Source: Gemmatimonadota bacterium
GTDB taxonomy: Bacteria > Gemmatimonadota > Gemmatimonadetes > Gemmatimonadales > Gemmatimonadaceae
Direction of reading: 5' to 3'
DNA length: 64,000 nt
Assembly (NCBI GenBank): GCA_003171215.1
Contig: PMYN01000015.1
Coordinates: 1-64,000 of the forward strand
Below the pieces are notes generated by a model. It saw only the letters and a list, made by a program, of their open reading frames with translations. It did no database searches and was not told the origin of the DNA. The translations under genes and the position numbers were made by a program. Positions 46,604 to 55,962 of the stretch are shown one piece after another; position 1 is the stretch's first letter; each line of letters opens with the position of its first letter.

Positions 46604-49094
46604 CGCGCACCATCCTGACACCGCACACCGGCACGATCCTCGAGCCGGCAGCGGCCTGGAATCGCACGCTCACCTTGCTCTTGCCGCTCACGAGATTGGC
46701 CGGCACAGCATACTGCGCCGGATAGAATCCCGAGGCGGTCTGGTTCGGCTCGTAGTGCCCGATCGTCGTGCCGTCCACGAGAATGTCGAAGTCTCCGAGC
46801 GGCGCCGGCAGTCCCAATTCATTGAAGTACGTGACGATCACCGCCATCGACGCGGTGGCGTCGACGGGAAGGTCGAACGAGAACCATCCCGTGCCAGCGC
46901 GGCTTCCCCGTCCGTTCGTGCGTCCCACCGCGCGATCCGCGGGTTCGCTCTGGTAGATGTAGTCGCGCTCCGGCTGCATCTCGCCGGGTTGCACGATTCC
47001 CACCGTCGCCGCCTCGAGCCTGCGCGCGCGATCGCGCTCCGCCTCCAACGCTGTGCCACGCGCATCGAAATCGGCCGGCGTGACAACGTCGAAGTACACG
47101 CTGTACGTTCGCCGCTGCGTGCGGTAGAACGGCGCGAGCGAAACGTCACCGGCGGCGCCCGGCTGTCCGAACACGCGCGCCACGTTCTGCGCCTTGAAAT
47201 CTCCCTGTCGCGTTCCCGTGGCGACGATCCACGAATCGATCGGCCGGTCTGCAGCGACGAGCGCCGGAACCGGCGCCGCCGCGGGATCCGAGCGGCGCCC
47301 TTCTCGGCGCGGGCCATGATCGCCCGCGAGCACCAGCGGTCCCCACATGATGGCGGCTACACTCCGATTGTCCGGCGTCGGCTCGAGCCGCACGGACTTC
47401 GGCATCGTGAGTTCGATCGTGTCGCCCGCCTTCCAGGTGCGTTTCAGCTCCACGTAGGAACTCGCCTGCGCTGCCTCCATTCCGGGTGCGCCTCCGCGAC
47501 CGCCCGCATTGAGATCACGAAGGCTCGCAAGCGTCGGCTGTTCGATCGCGGCGCCGTTCACCTTGATCACGAACGCATCGCCGGCCCACACCGGCCGCCT
47601 CACCGCAAGCGTGAATTCCTTCGGCGCCGGCATCGCGAGAGTCATCTTCGCGTTCTCGCCGTCGGGGAAGCCCGTTTCCATCGTGAGCTTGACGCCGGCG
47701 GTCGTGAACTGCGCGGTGGACGGTACGAAGAGGTTCACCCAGAGCGTATCCGGTGATTCGTAGTACACACCGTAGCCGTGCAGCGCGTGGCTCTCCATCC
47801 CGGTGCCAACACAGCACGTGAAGCTCTGCAGCATGTCCTGGTATTCCTGCTGCACGCCCCGCCCCACCGGCACCATGTACGACGTCGCGCCGTTCTCGGG
47901 ATCGATCGACGCGAGGATGTGATTGAACAGAGCCCGTTCGTGGAAGTCCGCGTAGTTCGCATCCGGCCGCAGCGAGAAGAGCCGGCGTGTGAGCTTGATC
48001 ATGTTGTAGACGTTGCACGTCTCGCACGCGCGGCCGTCCACTCGCGCGCTCAGCTGATCGGGCGGGCCGAAGTACTCCGAGAGCCCGTGACCGCCGGTCG
48101 CATAGCTGTGGTGCTGCGCGACGCGATCCCAGAAGAACGACGCCGCGAGAATGTCCGCCGTGTCGCCCACGTAGCCGTAGCGCGCCGCGGACCCGATCAG
48201 TTTCGGGATCTGACAGTTGCCGTGCTTGCCCGACAGGTTGTCCTGGTGCCGCTTGAGCGGATCGGTGAACGCATGATGCTCGAACCGGTACGAAAGCTTG
48301 AGCCAGCGCCTGTCGCCCGTGTCGGCGTAAAGGTCCGCGAGCACCTCGTTCATTCCGCCATGCTCGGTGTCGAGCATCTTCTGCACCTGCACGTCGGTGA
48401 GCGGCGCGAGCACACTCTCGGCCCAAATGGCGTACTTCACGGCCATTGAAAGTGCTTCGCGGTTTCCTGTGTGACGATACGCGTCGCGCAGTCCGGCGTA
48501 CGTCTTGTGCAGCGTGTACCACGGCGACCAGAGGCCGTTCAGGTCGAAGCCGCCCGATCGAATGTCGCCCCTGGAGACGGCGGCGAACGCCTCGCGTCCG
48601 CCTTCGAGCGCCCCGAGATATCCGTCGCCATTCTTGTCCTGCACGACCTTGAGCTCGCTGACGATGTAATCGGCGCGATGCTTGAAGCGCTCGTCGCCGG
48701 TCGCCTCGTACATCAGGCTCACGGCGGAGAGGTGATGACCGGCGATGTGGCCGGTGAGATTCCGGCCGCCGCCGTCCCATCCGCCATATCCCTTCGCTTT
48801 CTCCGGCAGGCCCGCGCGTGCCCGATAGTAGGCGAGCATCCGGTCCGGCTCGAGCGAGAGCAGATATTTCGCCGTCACGTCCTGCGCCTGCTTGAGCGGG
48901 CCGCCCATGACGCGCACCCTGTTCAGCGCGAGCGGATGCGCCTGGATCATCTTCTCTTCGAACGCGCGCACGGCCGGATCTTCGAGCACGCCGTGCTCGT
49001 TGAACGACATCGCGCGGGCGGCGCGCGCGCCAAGTGTCAGCGCGGCGGCAGTGGCGGCGGAACGCTGGAGAAAATTGCGTCTGGAGGTCGGCAT
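46590..49094 (-). CDS. GH127 family beta-L-arabinofuranosidase-like protein, Tat-exported
   Basis: Encodes 834 residues with a Tat signal (SRRNFLQRSAATAAALTLG). The (alpha/alpha)6 barrel region shows GYGGWDGGGRNLTGHIAGHHLSA, GLWSPWYTLHKTYAGL and HGNCQIPKLIGSA-type blocks. The zinc-Cys active site of GH127 is present: E358 and C360 (CETCNVYNM) and C427/C428 (FTCCVGTGMESH), matching E338, C340, C417 and C418 of the characterised bifidobacterial enzyme, so one Cys is the nucleophile. A small Gly/Arg insert is near 527-535. C-terminal beta domains finish the chain. It likely removes L-arabinofuranose. Convergent overlap with the upstream gene. Confidence 0.92.
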   Translation of the reverse strand: MPTSRRNFLQRSAATAAALTLGARAARAMSFNEHGVLEDPAVRAFEEKMIQAHPLALNRVRVMGGPLKQAQDVTAKYLLSLEPDRMLAYYRARAGLPEKAKGYGGWDGGGRNLTGHIAGHHLSAVSLMYEATGDERFKHRADYIVSELKVVQDKNGDGYLGALEGGREAFAAVSRGDIRSGGFDLNGLWSPWYTLHKTYAGLRDAYRHTGNREALSMAVKYAIWAESVLAPLTDVQVQKMLDTEHGGMNEVLADLYADTGDRRWLKLSYRFEHHAFTDPLKRHQDNLSGKHGNCQIPKLIGSAARYGYVGDTADILAASFFWDRVAQHHSYATGGHGLSEYFGPPDQLSARVDGRACETCNVYNMIKLTRRLFSLRPDANYADFHERALFNHILASIDPENGATSYMVPVGRGVQQEYQDMLQSFTCCVGTGMESHALHGYGVYYESPDTLWVNLFVPSTAQFTTAGVKLTMETGFPDGENAKMTLAMPAPKEFTLAVRRPVWAGDAFVIKVNGAAIEQPTLASLRDLNAGGRGGAPGMEAAQASSYVELKRTWKAGDTIELTMPKSVRLEPTPDNRSVAAIMWGPLVLAGDHGPRREGRRSDPAAAPVPALVAADRPIDSWIVATGTRQGDFKAQNVARVFGQPGAAGDVSLAPFYRTQRRTYSVYFDVVTPADFDARGTALEAERDRARRLEAATVGIVQPGEMQPERDYIYQSEPADRAVGRTNGRGSRAGTGWFSFDLPVDATASMAVIVTYFNELGLPAPLGDFDILVDGTTIGHYEPNQTASGFYPAQYAVPANLVSGKSKVSVRFQAAAGSRIVPVCGVRMVRANGL

Positions 49095-49112
49095 GACCTC
49101 AATCTTCGCTGG

Positions 49113-49763
49113 TCAGTCGCGGGTGTGCAACACGAGGGGCATGACAGAGCCGTCCCGATGGACGGAGATTCCGGAAAGATCGGTTACGATGGCCGTGCAT
49201 CCGATCAAGCGCGACCGGGGATACGTGGTGGCAACGCCGATGACGCGCATTCCTGCAGCGAGGCCCGCCTCGATGCCGGCGGGCGCGTCCTCCACGACGA
49301 CGCAGGCGTCCGGGGGCCTTCCGAGTCGCTTCGCCGCGAGCAGATAGCCCTCGGGCGCCGGCTTGCCCTGCACCACCATGTCACCCGAGACCAGCGTGAG
49401 CGGCAGCGGAAGGCCCGCCGCCGCAAGCCGGCGCGGCGCGAGATCACGTCCCGACGACGTGACCACGGCCCACTCGTTCGGCGCGAGATCGCCGAGTAGT
49501 CGTACCGCACCGCGAATCGCGGTCATGCCGTCGAGGTCTTTCGCCTCGTCGGCGTCGAGCCACCTCACCTCTTCCATGACGTCGAGGTGCGGCGCGAGCG
49601 CGGCGATGATGTCGCGCGTCTTCTGCCCGTGCGGCAGTCGCACGACCGCCTCTGCGTCCAGACCGTGGCGTAGCGCCCATCGCCGCCGCACGCGATCGAT
49701 CGCGGCGCGAGAATCGACGAGCACGCCGTCCATGTCGAAGAGGATCGCTGAGGTTCGAAGCAT
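49113..49763 (-). CDS. HAD-superfamily sugar phosphatase
   Basis: Encodes 216 residues from the ATG at 49763 with GGAG 5 bases upstream. All HAD motifs are present: FDMDGVLVDS (motif I, nucleophile and acid Asp), VVTSSG (motif II), GKPAPEGY (motif III Lys) and VVEDAPAGIEAG (motif IV). The helical cap between motifs I and II is of the beta-PGM / glycerol-3-phosphatase type (subfamily IA), which acts on small phosphosugars. Cytoplasmic. It ends 18 bases before the GH127 start on the same strand, so the two may form an operon that uses released sugar. Confidence 0.88.
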   Translation of the reverse strand: MLRTSAILFDMDGVLVDSRAAIDRVRRRWALRHGLDAEAVVRLPHGQKTRDIIAALAPHLDVMEEVRWLDADEAKDLDGMTAIRGAVRLLGDLAPNEWAVVTSSGRDLAPRRLAAAGLPLPLTLVSGDMVVQGKPAPEGYLLAAKRLGRPPDACVVVEDAPAGIEAGLAAGMRVIGVATTYPRSRLIGCTAIVTDLSGISVHRDGSVMPLVLHTRD

Positions 49764-49903
49764 GCTCACTCCGTACGAAGTGCCGTCATCCGGTCGGGCG
49801 ACCAGGAACATACGGCGCGACGGCCAGGTTGCCCAGCTGCCTGGCCGCCGCCCCCGTGCGTCCGCGCAGTTCTTCATCGTGTATGAGTCGCATATCTTCA
49901 GGC

Positions 49904-50839
49904 ATGAAGATCCTCATCGTTGGTGCCGGCGCGCTCGGAGGCTACTTCGGCGCGAGGCTGCTGCAAGCCGGACGAGACGTCACCTTTCTCGTCCGCCCGA
50001 AGCGCGCGGCCCAGCTCGCGAAGACGGGTCTCGTCGTCAGGAGCCGGCTCGGCGACGCGCACATCCCGTCGCCCCCGCTCGTCCTCGCCGACGACCTCGC
50101 TGCACCGTTCGATCTCATCATCGTCGGCTGCAAGGCGTACGATCTCGATTCCACGATGGACTCATTCGCACGCGCCGTCGGCTCACACACCGCGATCCTG
50201 CCGTATCTCAACGGCATGAAGCACATCGACTCGCTCGCCGCGCGATTCGGAGCGGAACGCGTGCTGGGCGGCCTCGCCATGATCTCCGCGACGCTGGACG
50301 ACGATGGCATCGTGCATCATCTCAACGAGACGCACATCCTGGCGTACGGCGAGCTCGACGGCTCGCAGTCGCCGCGCATGGCGGCGATCGCAGCGGCCTT
50401 CGCGGGCGCCGCATTCGACGCGCGCGCAACGCAGACGATCGTTCAGGAACTCTGGGAGAAGTGGGTGTTCATCGCGACGCTCGGTGGCGTCACCAGCCTG
50501 ATGCGTGGCGTGGTGGGCGACATCGAGCGAGCGGGCGCGGCGAATCTCTCGCTGCAGCTGCTCGCGGAATGCGCGGCGATCGCCGCGTCGCAAGGCTACG
50601 TGCCGAGGCCGGCCGTTCTGGAGCGCGGCCGCACGCTGTATACGGCGCCGGGCTCGATGCTCACGGCGTCGATGATGAAGGACATCGAGCGGGGGGCGAG
50701 GATCGAGGGCGAGCACATCGTTGGGGACCTGCTCGCGCGGGGCGAGAGGTCGTCGGTCGAGACGCCGCTGCTGCGGATTGTCTACGCGCACCTCACGACG
50801 TACGAGGCTAGGAGAGCGCGAGAGGGTACTGAAGGTTGA
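49904..50839 (+). CDS. panE: 2-dehydropantoate 2-reductase (ketopantoate reductase)
   Basis: Encodes 311 residues, normal for the family. The Rossmann motif GAGALGGYFGARL is at the N-terminus, with VRPKRA for NADPH. VGCKAYDL and LPYLNGMKH match the substrate and cofactor region, and K186 (ELWEKWVF) aligns with the catalytic lysine of PanE. The C-terminal helical domain holds SSVETPLLR. Cytoplasmic; reduces ketopantoate to pantoate in pantothenate and CoA synthesis. PanE-like paralogs with other alpha-keto acid substrates exist, so the exact role is not certain. Divergent from the HAD gene. Confidence 0.82.
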   Translation: MKILIVGAGALGGYFGARLLQAGRDVTFLVRPKRAAQLAKTGLVVRSRLGDAHIPSPPLVLADDLAAPFDLIIVGCKAYDLDSTMDSFARAVGSHTAILPYLNGMKHIDSLAARFGAERVLGGLAMISATLDDDGIVHHLNETHILAYGELDGSQSPRMAAIAAAFAGAAFDARATQTIVQELWEKWVFIATLGGVTSLMRGVVGDIERAGAANLSLQLLAECAAIAASQGYVPRPAVLERGRTLYTAPGSMLTASMMKDIERGARIEGEHIVGDLLARGERSSVETPLLRIVYAHLTTYEARRAREGTEG

Positions 50840-50842
50840 ACC

Positions 50843-50942
50843 GCGAGTAATAGGTTCTTGGTCATTGGTCGTTGGTTCTTGGCACATGCCAATGACCAAC
50901 GACCAATGACCAACGACCAATGACCAACGACCGATTACTCGC
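50843..50942. repeat. Inverted heptamer repeat, GGTCATT body (family A, copy 6)
   Basis: Left arm 50843-50884 begins GCGAGTAATAGG; right arm 50888-50942 has seven alternating CCAATGA/CCAACGA units and ends CCGATTACTCGC. The right arm is longer by about two units, so the hairpin can slip. It fills the convergent gap between panE and the third sortilin-like gene. Confidence 0.85.
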
Positions 50943-50949
50943 CCTTCAA

Positions 50950-53900
50950 TTACGGCAGCGCGACCGCCGCCTGCCCGCTCGCCTTCAGCTTCGCATTGAG
51001 CCCGGCGAGCCCAGTCGAGGAAAGCGTCTTCCACTTGGCCAGCACCTCCGCCGCCGCGCTCCGCGCCTTCCCGCATGCCGCAACCTCATGCGCCGTCGGC
51101 GCGACGTCCGCCGCCTGCATCGCCATCGCCGCCGCGTTCATCGCGGTGACGGCGCTCTCGAGCGTGGCCGGGCCGGCCGCGGCCGCACCGCCCCGTCCTC
51201 CGCCGCCACCGCCCCGCCCACCGCGTCCACCGCCGGCGGCCGGCGGCGCAGGCGCGATCTCCTCGACCTTCGCCTTGAACGCGGCTGCGTCAGGGCCCTG
51301 CGCCTTGTCGAGCGCCGCGACGAGAGAGCGCGCGCGGTCGTACGCGGCCTTCACGTTCCTCGCGCCGTCGTACATCTCGGCGGTAAGCGCCGTGAGCTGA
51401 GCCAGTCCGGCCGCCGGCGTCTTGATACGCGGATCCATCTTCAGCGTGATCGGCTGCGTGTAACTCTTGCCGCCGACGGTCAGCCGCACCGTGTATGCGC
51501 CCGGCGCCGCCCACGGTGAGTTCACGCCGGAGTAGGTGCGATGCGTCACCGCGCCCATCGCTCCGCCACCGCCACCGCGCCCGCCGCGTTCCGCAATCGG
51601 ATCGTACTGCATGTCCCACATCACGCGGTGCATCCCCGCGCGCGTCGAGATCGTCATCTGCGGCGCCGGCCAGTAGAGCGGCAGGCCGCAATCCGGTGCG
51701 TTCGGCGTCTTCTGGCAGAGCGTGTTGTATGCGACGGGATCGACGGCCGGATCGGGATTGCGAGCAGGCTCGTCGCTCGAATAGGTGCGAACGACTTTTC
51801 CACCCGCGCCGAGGATCTCGACCTTCACCGTGCCTGCAGCATCACCCGCGAGGTAGTAATCGATGATCGCGCCCGGCGGCGGATTCTCTCCGGCCGGAAG
51901 TTCCGGCGGCCACGGCGTGGGATCGTTCGTACCCCAGCGCACCCTGACCGCGGGTTCCGGCTTGAACAAATAGGCAGCCGTCGCCGCCTTCGCCTCGGCG
52001 TACTGCCGCAGCGGCGTCACGTCGTCGAGAATCCAGAACCCGCGCCCGTGAGTTCCCGCAATGAGATCGGCGCACATGCACGTGCTGTCGTCCTTGATCG
52101 CGATGTCGCGCACCGAGATCGCCGGCATGTTCAGCCGGAGCGACTGCCAGTGGTCGCCGTCGTCGAACGAGACCCACACCTGCGTGTCGCTCGCACCGTA
52201 GAGCAGTCCCTTCTTGCGCGGATCTTCGCGGATCGAGTTGACGGCCGCGCCGGGCGTGATGCCGTTGTTGATCTCCGTCCACGTCTTGCCGCCGTCGTGC
52301 GTGCGGAAGAAATGCGGATTGAGATCGTCGATACGCAACGAGTTCGCGGCGATGTACGCGGTCTGCGTGTCGAAATGGCCGGCGTCGAGATTGAAGATTC
52401 GCTCCCACGGTTTCACCGAGGGCGGCGTCACGTTCGTCCACTTCGCGCCGCCGTCCATCGTCACCTGCACCACGCCGTCGTCGGTGCCGGCCCACAGGAC
52501 CTTGATGTCGCGAGGCGAGGGCGAGAGCGCCGTGATCGAACCAGCCGGAGCCGGAGTGACGGCGCTCGCGTAGTGTTGTGCCGTCGCCGGCACATCCCAC
52601 GTCGACCGCGCGAGATCGCCGCTGATGCGAGTCCAGTTCTTGCCGCCGTCGGCCGTCTTGAACACGGCGGCGTTGGCGTAGAACATCGTCTTCCAGTCGG
52701 TGGGCGACCACTCGATCGGCATGGTCCTGACGTTTCGCGCGAACCCGGTGAGGTCCGGCCCTACGTTCGTCGTTTGTCCCGTGATGCGGTCATAGAGCGA
52801 GACGCCCGATCGCGCGCTGCCGAACACGCGGTCGGCGTTCTTCGGATCGGGCGCGGCTTCGCCGTACTCCTGGATGTTCACCGGGTGCCAGTCGTGGAAC
52901 GTGATCTCACCGTCGTTCGACCGGCTGTCCACGCACGCCGAGCCGGAGTCCTGCTGTCCGCTGCAGACGCGATACGGGAACGAGAAGTCGGTGCTCACGT
53001 GGTACATCGCGGCCGTCGGCTGGTTGTACCAGTTGCTCCAGCTCGCGCCGCGATTCGCGGATACCACGCCGCCCTGGTCGCTGACGACCAGGATGATATT
53101 GGAGTTGTTCGGATTGACCCACGCCTTCTGGTAGTCGTCGCCGCCCGGGGCGCCGCGCACCGCCGACCACGTGAGGCCCGCGTCTTCGGTACGCCAGAAC
53201 ACCGTCGAGGCGCTGTACACGACGTTCGAGTTGTTCGGATCCACGACGATGGTCGGCAAGTCTCCGCCGCCGATGCGAATCATCGGGCGGCCGTCCTGCG
53301 CGCGCGCCGGCGCGTTCGGCGCCGCCCCCGCGTCGTACGTCGCGAGATGCCAATGCTCGCCGCCGTCGACCGACTTGTAGAAGCCGACGCCGCCGCCTGC
53401 ACCGCCCCGCCCGCCGCCGCCCGGAGCCGCGGCCGCGGCGACCGTCGCATAAATCACCTTCGAGTTGCTCGTGGCGATCGCGAGGTTCGCCTGCGAAACC
53501 ACGGGCAGCCCTTCAGTCAGCTTCTTCCACGTCGTTCCGCCGTCCGTGGACTTGAAGATGCCGCTGGTCTCGCCGCTCGTGCCGAACGCGCCGGCTTCGA
53601 TGAAGCTCTGCTGCTGCTGCCAGAGCGTGGCGTAAACCGTATTCGGATCGCTCGGGTCCAAACGAACGTCGTTGCCGCTGGTGTACTCGTCCTTGTACAA
53701 CACTTTCTGGAACGTCTCACCGCCGTCGGTCGAGCGGAAGATTCCACGCTCGGCGTTCGGCCCGTACGGATGACCGAGCGCCGCGACGAATATCCTGTTC
53801 GGGTCCTTCGGATCGACGTCGATCATCGCGATCATCTGGCTCTCGCGGAGTCCGAGATGCCGCCAGCTCTTGCCGCCATCCGTGGACTTGTACACGCCGT

Positions 53901-54258
53901 CGCCGACCGAGAGATCGGGCCGGATGATGCCCGCGCCCGTGCCCACGTAGATGATGCTCGGGTTCGACGGTGCCACCGCGATCGCACCTATCGAGCCGGT
54001 CGGTTCGTGATCGAACAGCGGCTCCCAATTCGAGCCGTAGTCGGTCGAGCGCCACACGCCGCCGTTGTCGAACCCGATGTAGAACACGTTCGGCTGGCTC
54101 GGCACGCCGGCCAGCGCGCGCGCACGGCCCGCTCGCGTCGGGCCGATCTGGCGCCAGCGCATCGCGGAGAAGAGATCGGGAGACTGGGCCGTCACCGCTG
54201 CACCGGATACGGCGGCCAGTCCGGCAAGAATGGCAAGTCGGGCAATGAATGCGCGCAC
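50950..54258 (-). CDS. VPS10/sortilin-like BNR-repeat exported protein (copy 3)
   Basis: Encodes 1102 residues from a GTG at 54258, chosen because AAAGGAG lies upstream and the signal peptide (AFIARLAILAGLAAVSGAA) then starts the protein. Asp-boxes are frequent: RSTDYGSNW, KSTDGGKSW, RSTDGGETF, KSTDGGTTW and KTADGGKNW. THGRGFWILDDVTPLRQ marks the end of the propeller. Gly/Arg inserts are near 277-292, 887-897 and 1005-1027. The C-terminal part is helical and Ala-rich. The architecture matches the copy at 24539-27841. Probably exported; binding partner unknown. Divergent from the flavin cassette by 61 bases. Confidence 0.85.
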   Translation of the reverse strand: MRAFIARLAILAGLAAVSGAAVTAQSPDLFSAMRWRQIGPTRAGRARALAGVPSQPNVFYIGFDNGGVWRSTDYGSNWEPLFDHEPTGSIGAIAVAPSNPSIIYVGTGAGIIRPDLSVGDGVYKSTDGGKSWRHLGLRESQMIAMIDVDPKDPNRIFVAALGHPYGPNAERGIFRSTDGGETFQKVLYKDEYTSGNDVRLDPSDPNTVYATLWQQQQSFIEAGAFGTSGETSGIFKSTDGGTTWKKLTEGLPVVSQANLAIATSNSKVIYATVAAAAAPGGGGRGGAGGGVGFYKSVDGGEHWHLATYDAGAAPNAPARAQDGRPMIRIGGGDLPTIVVDPNNSNVVYSASTVFWRTEDAGLTWSAVRGAPGGDDYQKAWVNPNNSNIILVVSDQGGVVSANRGASWSNWYNQPTAAMYHVSTDFSFPYRVCSGQQDSGSACVDSRSNDGEITFHDWHPVNIQEYGEAAPDPKNADRVFGSARSGVSLYDRITGQTTNVGPDLTGFARNVRTMPIEWSPTDWKTMFYANAAVFKTADGGKNWTRISGDLARSTWDVPATAQHYASAVTPAPAGSITALSPSPRDIKVLWAGTDDGVVQVTMDGGAKWTNVTPPSVKPWERIFNLDAGHFDTQTAYIAANSLRIDDLNPHFFRTHDGGKTWTEINNGITPGAAVNSIREDPRKKGLLYGASDTQVWVSFDDGDHWQSLRLNMPAISVRDIAIKDDSTCMCADLIAGTHGRGFWILDDVTPLRQYAEAKAATAAYLFKPEPAVRVRWGTNDPTPWPPELPAGENPPPGAIIDYYLAGDAAGTVKVEILGAGGKVVRTYSSDEPARNPDPAVDPVAYNTLCQKTPNAPDCGLPLYWPAPQMTISTRAGMHRVMWDMQYDPIAERGGRGGGGGAMGAVTHRTYSGVNSPWAAPGAYTVRLTVGGKSYTQPITLKMDPRIKTPAAGLAQLTALTAEMYDGARNVKAAYDRARSLVAALDKAQGPDAAAFKAKVEEIAPAPPAAGGGRGGRGGGGGGRGGAAAAGPATLESAVTAMNAAAMAMQAADVAPTAHEVAACGKARSAAAEVLAKWKTLSSTGLAGLNAKLKASGQAAVALP

Positions 54259-54319
54259 GAAAGGGCTCTCCTTTACTAAGGACACCAACATCCAGGCGAC
54301 TCGAACGTAGTTTAAGGCA

Positions 54320-55048
54320 ATGGACGAACCATCGTTAGGCACGAAGCCCGGGAGCCAGTGGCTCCGGAACAATCTCGTGACCCTGGGCTCGGCGGCCGTA
54401 TTCACCGTCTACTCCGCGGGCTATTTCCGCACGCGCGAGGCGGCGGATCGTTTCGCCGGAGAGTCGGTGCAGCGGCGTGCGGCCGTGGCAGCGCCGCCGG
54501 TGACGAACGCGCACACCGTCGACGCGCGGGACGGAGAGGCCGCACATTCCGGCTCGAGCCTCCCTGTCATGCGGCCGTCATCGTCCACAGCGGCCGGAGC
54601 GCACGCGAACAGCGCTCCCGCGAACAAGACTGCGGCGACCGTGAAACCCGTCCCCGGCACGCCCGCCGCGCCCTCGACAATATCGGCACCCGCTGCCGCC
54701 GCCGACGCTCCGCCGTCTGCCCCGGCCCCCGCCTCTCCGGCCGTCGACTCGGCCGCGGCCGCAGCCGAAAAGAACGAAGAGAGCAACCCGCTCAAGGACG
54801 GCACCTTCTACGGCTGGGGCACTTCGCGCCACGGTGATATCCAGGCATCCGTCGAAATCAAGAACGGAAAGATCACCGGCGCGTACATCTCGCAGTGCCT
54901 CACCAGGTACTCCTGCTCCTGGATCTCCATGCTCCCACCGCAAGTGATCCAGCGCCAGACCGCGGAAGTCGATTACGTGTCGGGCGCCACGCAGAGCAGC
55001 AACGCGTTCTACTACGCGATTGTGGAAGCGCTCAAACAGGCGAAGTGA
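54320..55048 (+). CDS. FMN-binding domain protein with covalent flavin site
   Basis: Encodes 242 residues. One N-terminal membrane segment (LVTLGSAAVFTVYSAGYF) anchors it with the rest outside. A long Ala/Pro/Ser-rich disordered linker spans about 55-150. The C-terminal FMN-binding domain (about 155-242) carries SGATQSS, the flavinylation motif, with T224 as the likely attachment site. The family includes RnfG/NqrC and stand-alone carriers. The next gene is ApbE, which attaches FMN to exactly this motif, and the one after is an RnfD/NqrB-like membrane subunit. The three overlap (GTGA), which supports one extracytoplasmic flavin electron path. Confidence 0.9.
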   Translation: MDEPSLGTKPGSQWLRNNLVTLGSAAVFTVYSAGYFRTREAADRFAGESVQRRAAVAAPPVTNAHTVDARDGEAAHSGSSLPVMRPSSSTAAGAHANSAPANKTAATVKPVPGTPAAPSTISAPAAAADAPPSAPAPASPAVDSAAAAAEKNEESNPLKDGTFYGWGTSRHGDIQASVEIKNGKITGAYISQCLTRYSCSWISMLPPQVIQRQTAEVDYVSGATQSSNAFYYAIVEALKQAK

Positions 55049-55962
55049 GCGACGTCTACGTCCACACCATCGCACCGATGGGGACGGTCGTCACGATTCA
55101 GGTCGTCGGTCACGGAGAGGATGAGACCCGGCGTGCGGAGCGTGCGGAATGCGTCGCGCGCGCGGCCGCCTGGTTTCACAGCATCGAGAAGTGTTGCAGC
55201 CGCTTCGATTCCGAAAGCGAGCTGCGACAGCTGACCGATCAGGTCGGCACGCCGGTGACAGTGAGTCCCATGCTGTACGAGGCGATACGTTTCGCGCTCT
55301 CGGTGGCGGAGGAGAGCGCCGGCGCGTTCGATCCGACGGTCGGCCAGCGGATGGAAGCGCGTGGATTCGATCGCAACTACCAGACGGGGCAGGTCGCGTC
55401 GTCGGGCATCGCATCGAGTTTCCTCGACGGTGTCTCCTGGCGCGATGTGCTTCTCGACGCCGGGGCGCAAACCGTGACGCTGCTCAAGCCACTCGTGCTC
55501 GATCTCGGCGCGGTCGCGAAGGGTCTCGCCGTCGATGTCGCCGCCCGCGAACTCGCGCCCTTCGAGAACTTCGCCGTGGACGCCGGTGGCGACCTCTACC
55601 TCGGCGGGCACAACGTCGACGGAGAGCCCTGGTCGGTGGGCATTCGCCATCCCCGGGAGAATTCGTTGATCGAGACGCTGCACGTTTCGAACACCGCGGT
55701 CTGCACCTCCGGCGACTACGAGCGGAAGAGCGCAACCGACGAGCGTGTTCACCACATCATGGATGCGCGCACCGGAGAGTCCGCCGCGGAACTCGCGAGC
55801 GTGACGGTCGTCGCGCCGTCCGCGATGGTGGCCGACGCGCTCGCGACGGCGGCGTTCGCGCTCGGACCCGCGGACGGACTTCGGTTTCTCGAGCGTCAGG
55901 GCGTGCGCGGCCTGATGGTGACGCCGTCGCTCGAACGTCTCGAGACGGGCAGCCACCCGTGA
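55045..55962 (+). CDS. apbE: FAD:protein FMN transferase (ApbE)
   Basis: Encodes 305 residues from a GTG at 55045 that overlaps the upstream stop. ApbE blocks: APMGTVVTIQV, FDPTVGQ, VLDLGAVAKGLAVDVAA, NFAVDAGGDLYLGG, AVCTSGDYER, HHIMDARTGE and the metal-binding DALATAAFALG. It transfers FMN from FAD to a Ser/Thr of the SGAT motif using magnesium. No clear lipobox or signal peptide is visible at the N-terminus, which is unusual because ApbE normally works outside the cytoplasm; a start outside the recognised one was not found. The substrate is almost certainly the upstream protein. Confidence 0.92.
   Translation: MSDVYVHTIAPMGTVVTIQVVGHGEDETRRAERAECVARAAAWFHSIEKCCSRFDSESELRQLTDQVGTPVTVSPMLYEAIRFALSVAEESAGAFDPTVGQRMEARGFDRNYQTGQVASSGIASSFLDGVSWRDVLLDAGAQTVTLLKPLVLDLGAVAKGLAVDVAARELAPFENFAVDAGGDLYLGGHNVDGEPWSVGIRHPRENSLIETLHVSNTAVCTSGDYERKSATDERVHHIMDARTGESAAELASVTVVAPSAMVADALATAAFALGPADGLRFLERQGVRGLMVTPSLERLETGSHP

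Noticed and set aside
50843-50942. Possible CRISPR array (regular short repeats)
   Set aside because: Units are 7 bases with no unique spacers and occur as inverted arms; no cas genes are in the window.
51541-54279. A 912-codon plus-strand open frame opposite the third sortilin-like gene
   Set aside because: Low-information Arg-rich translation; the minus strand has many Asp-boxes and a proper start.
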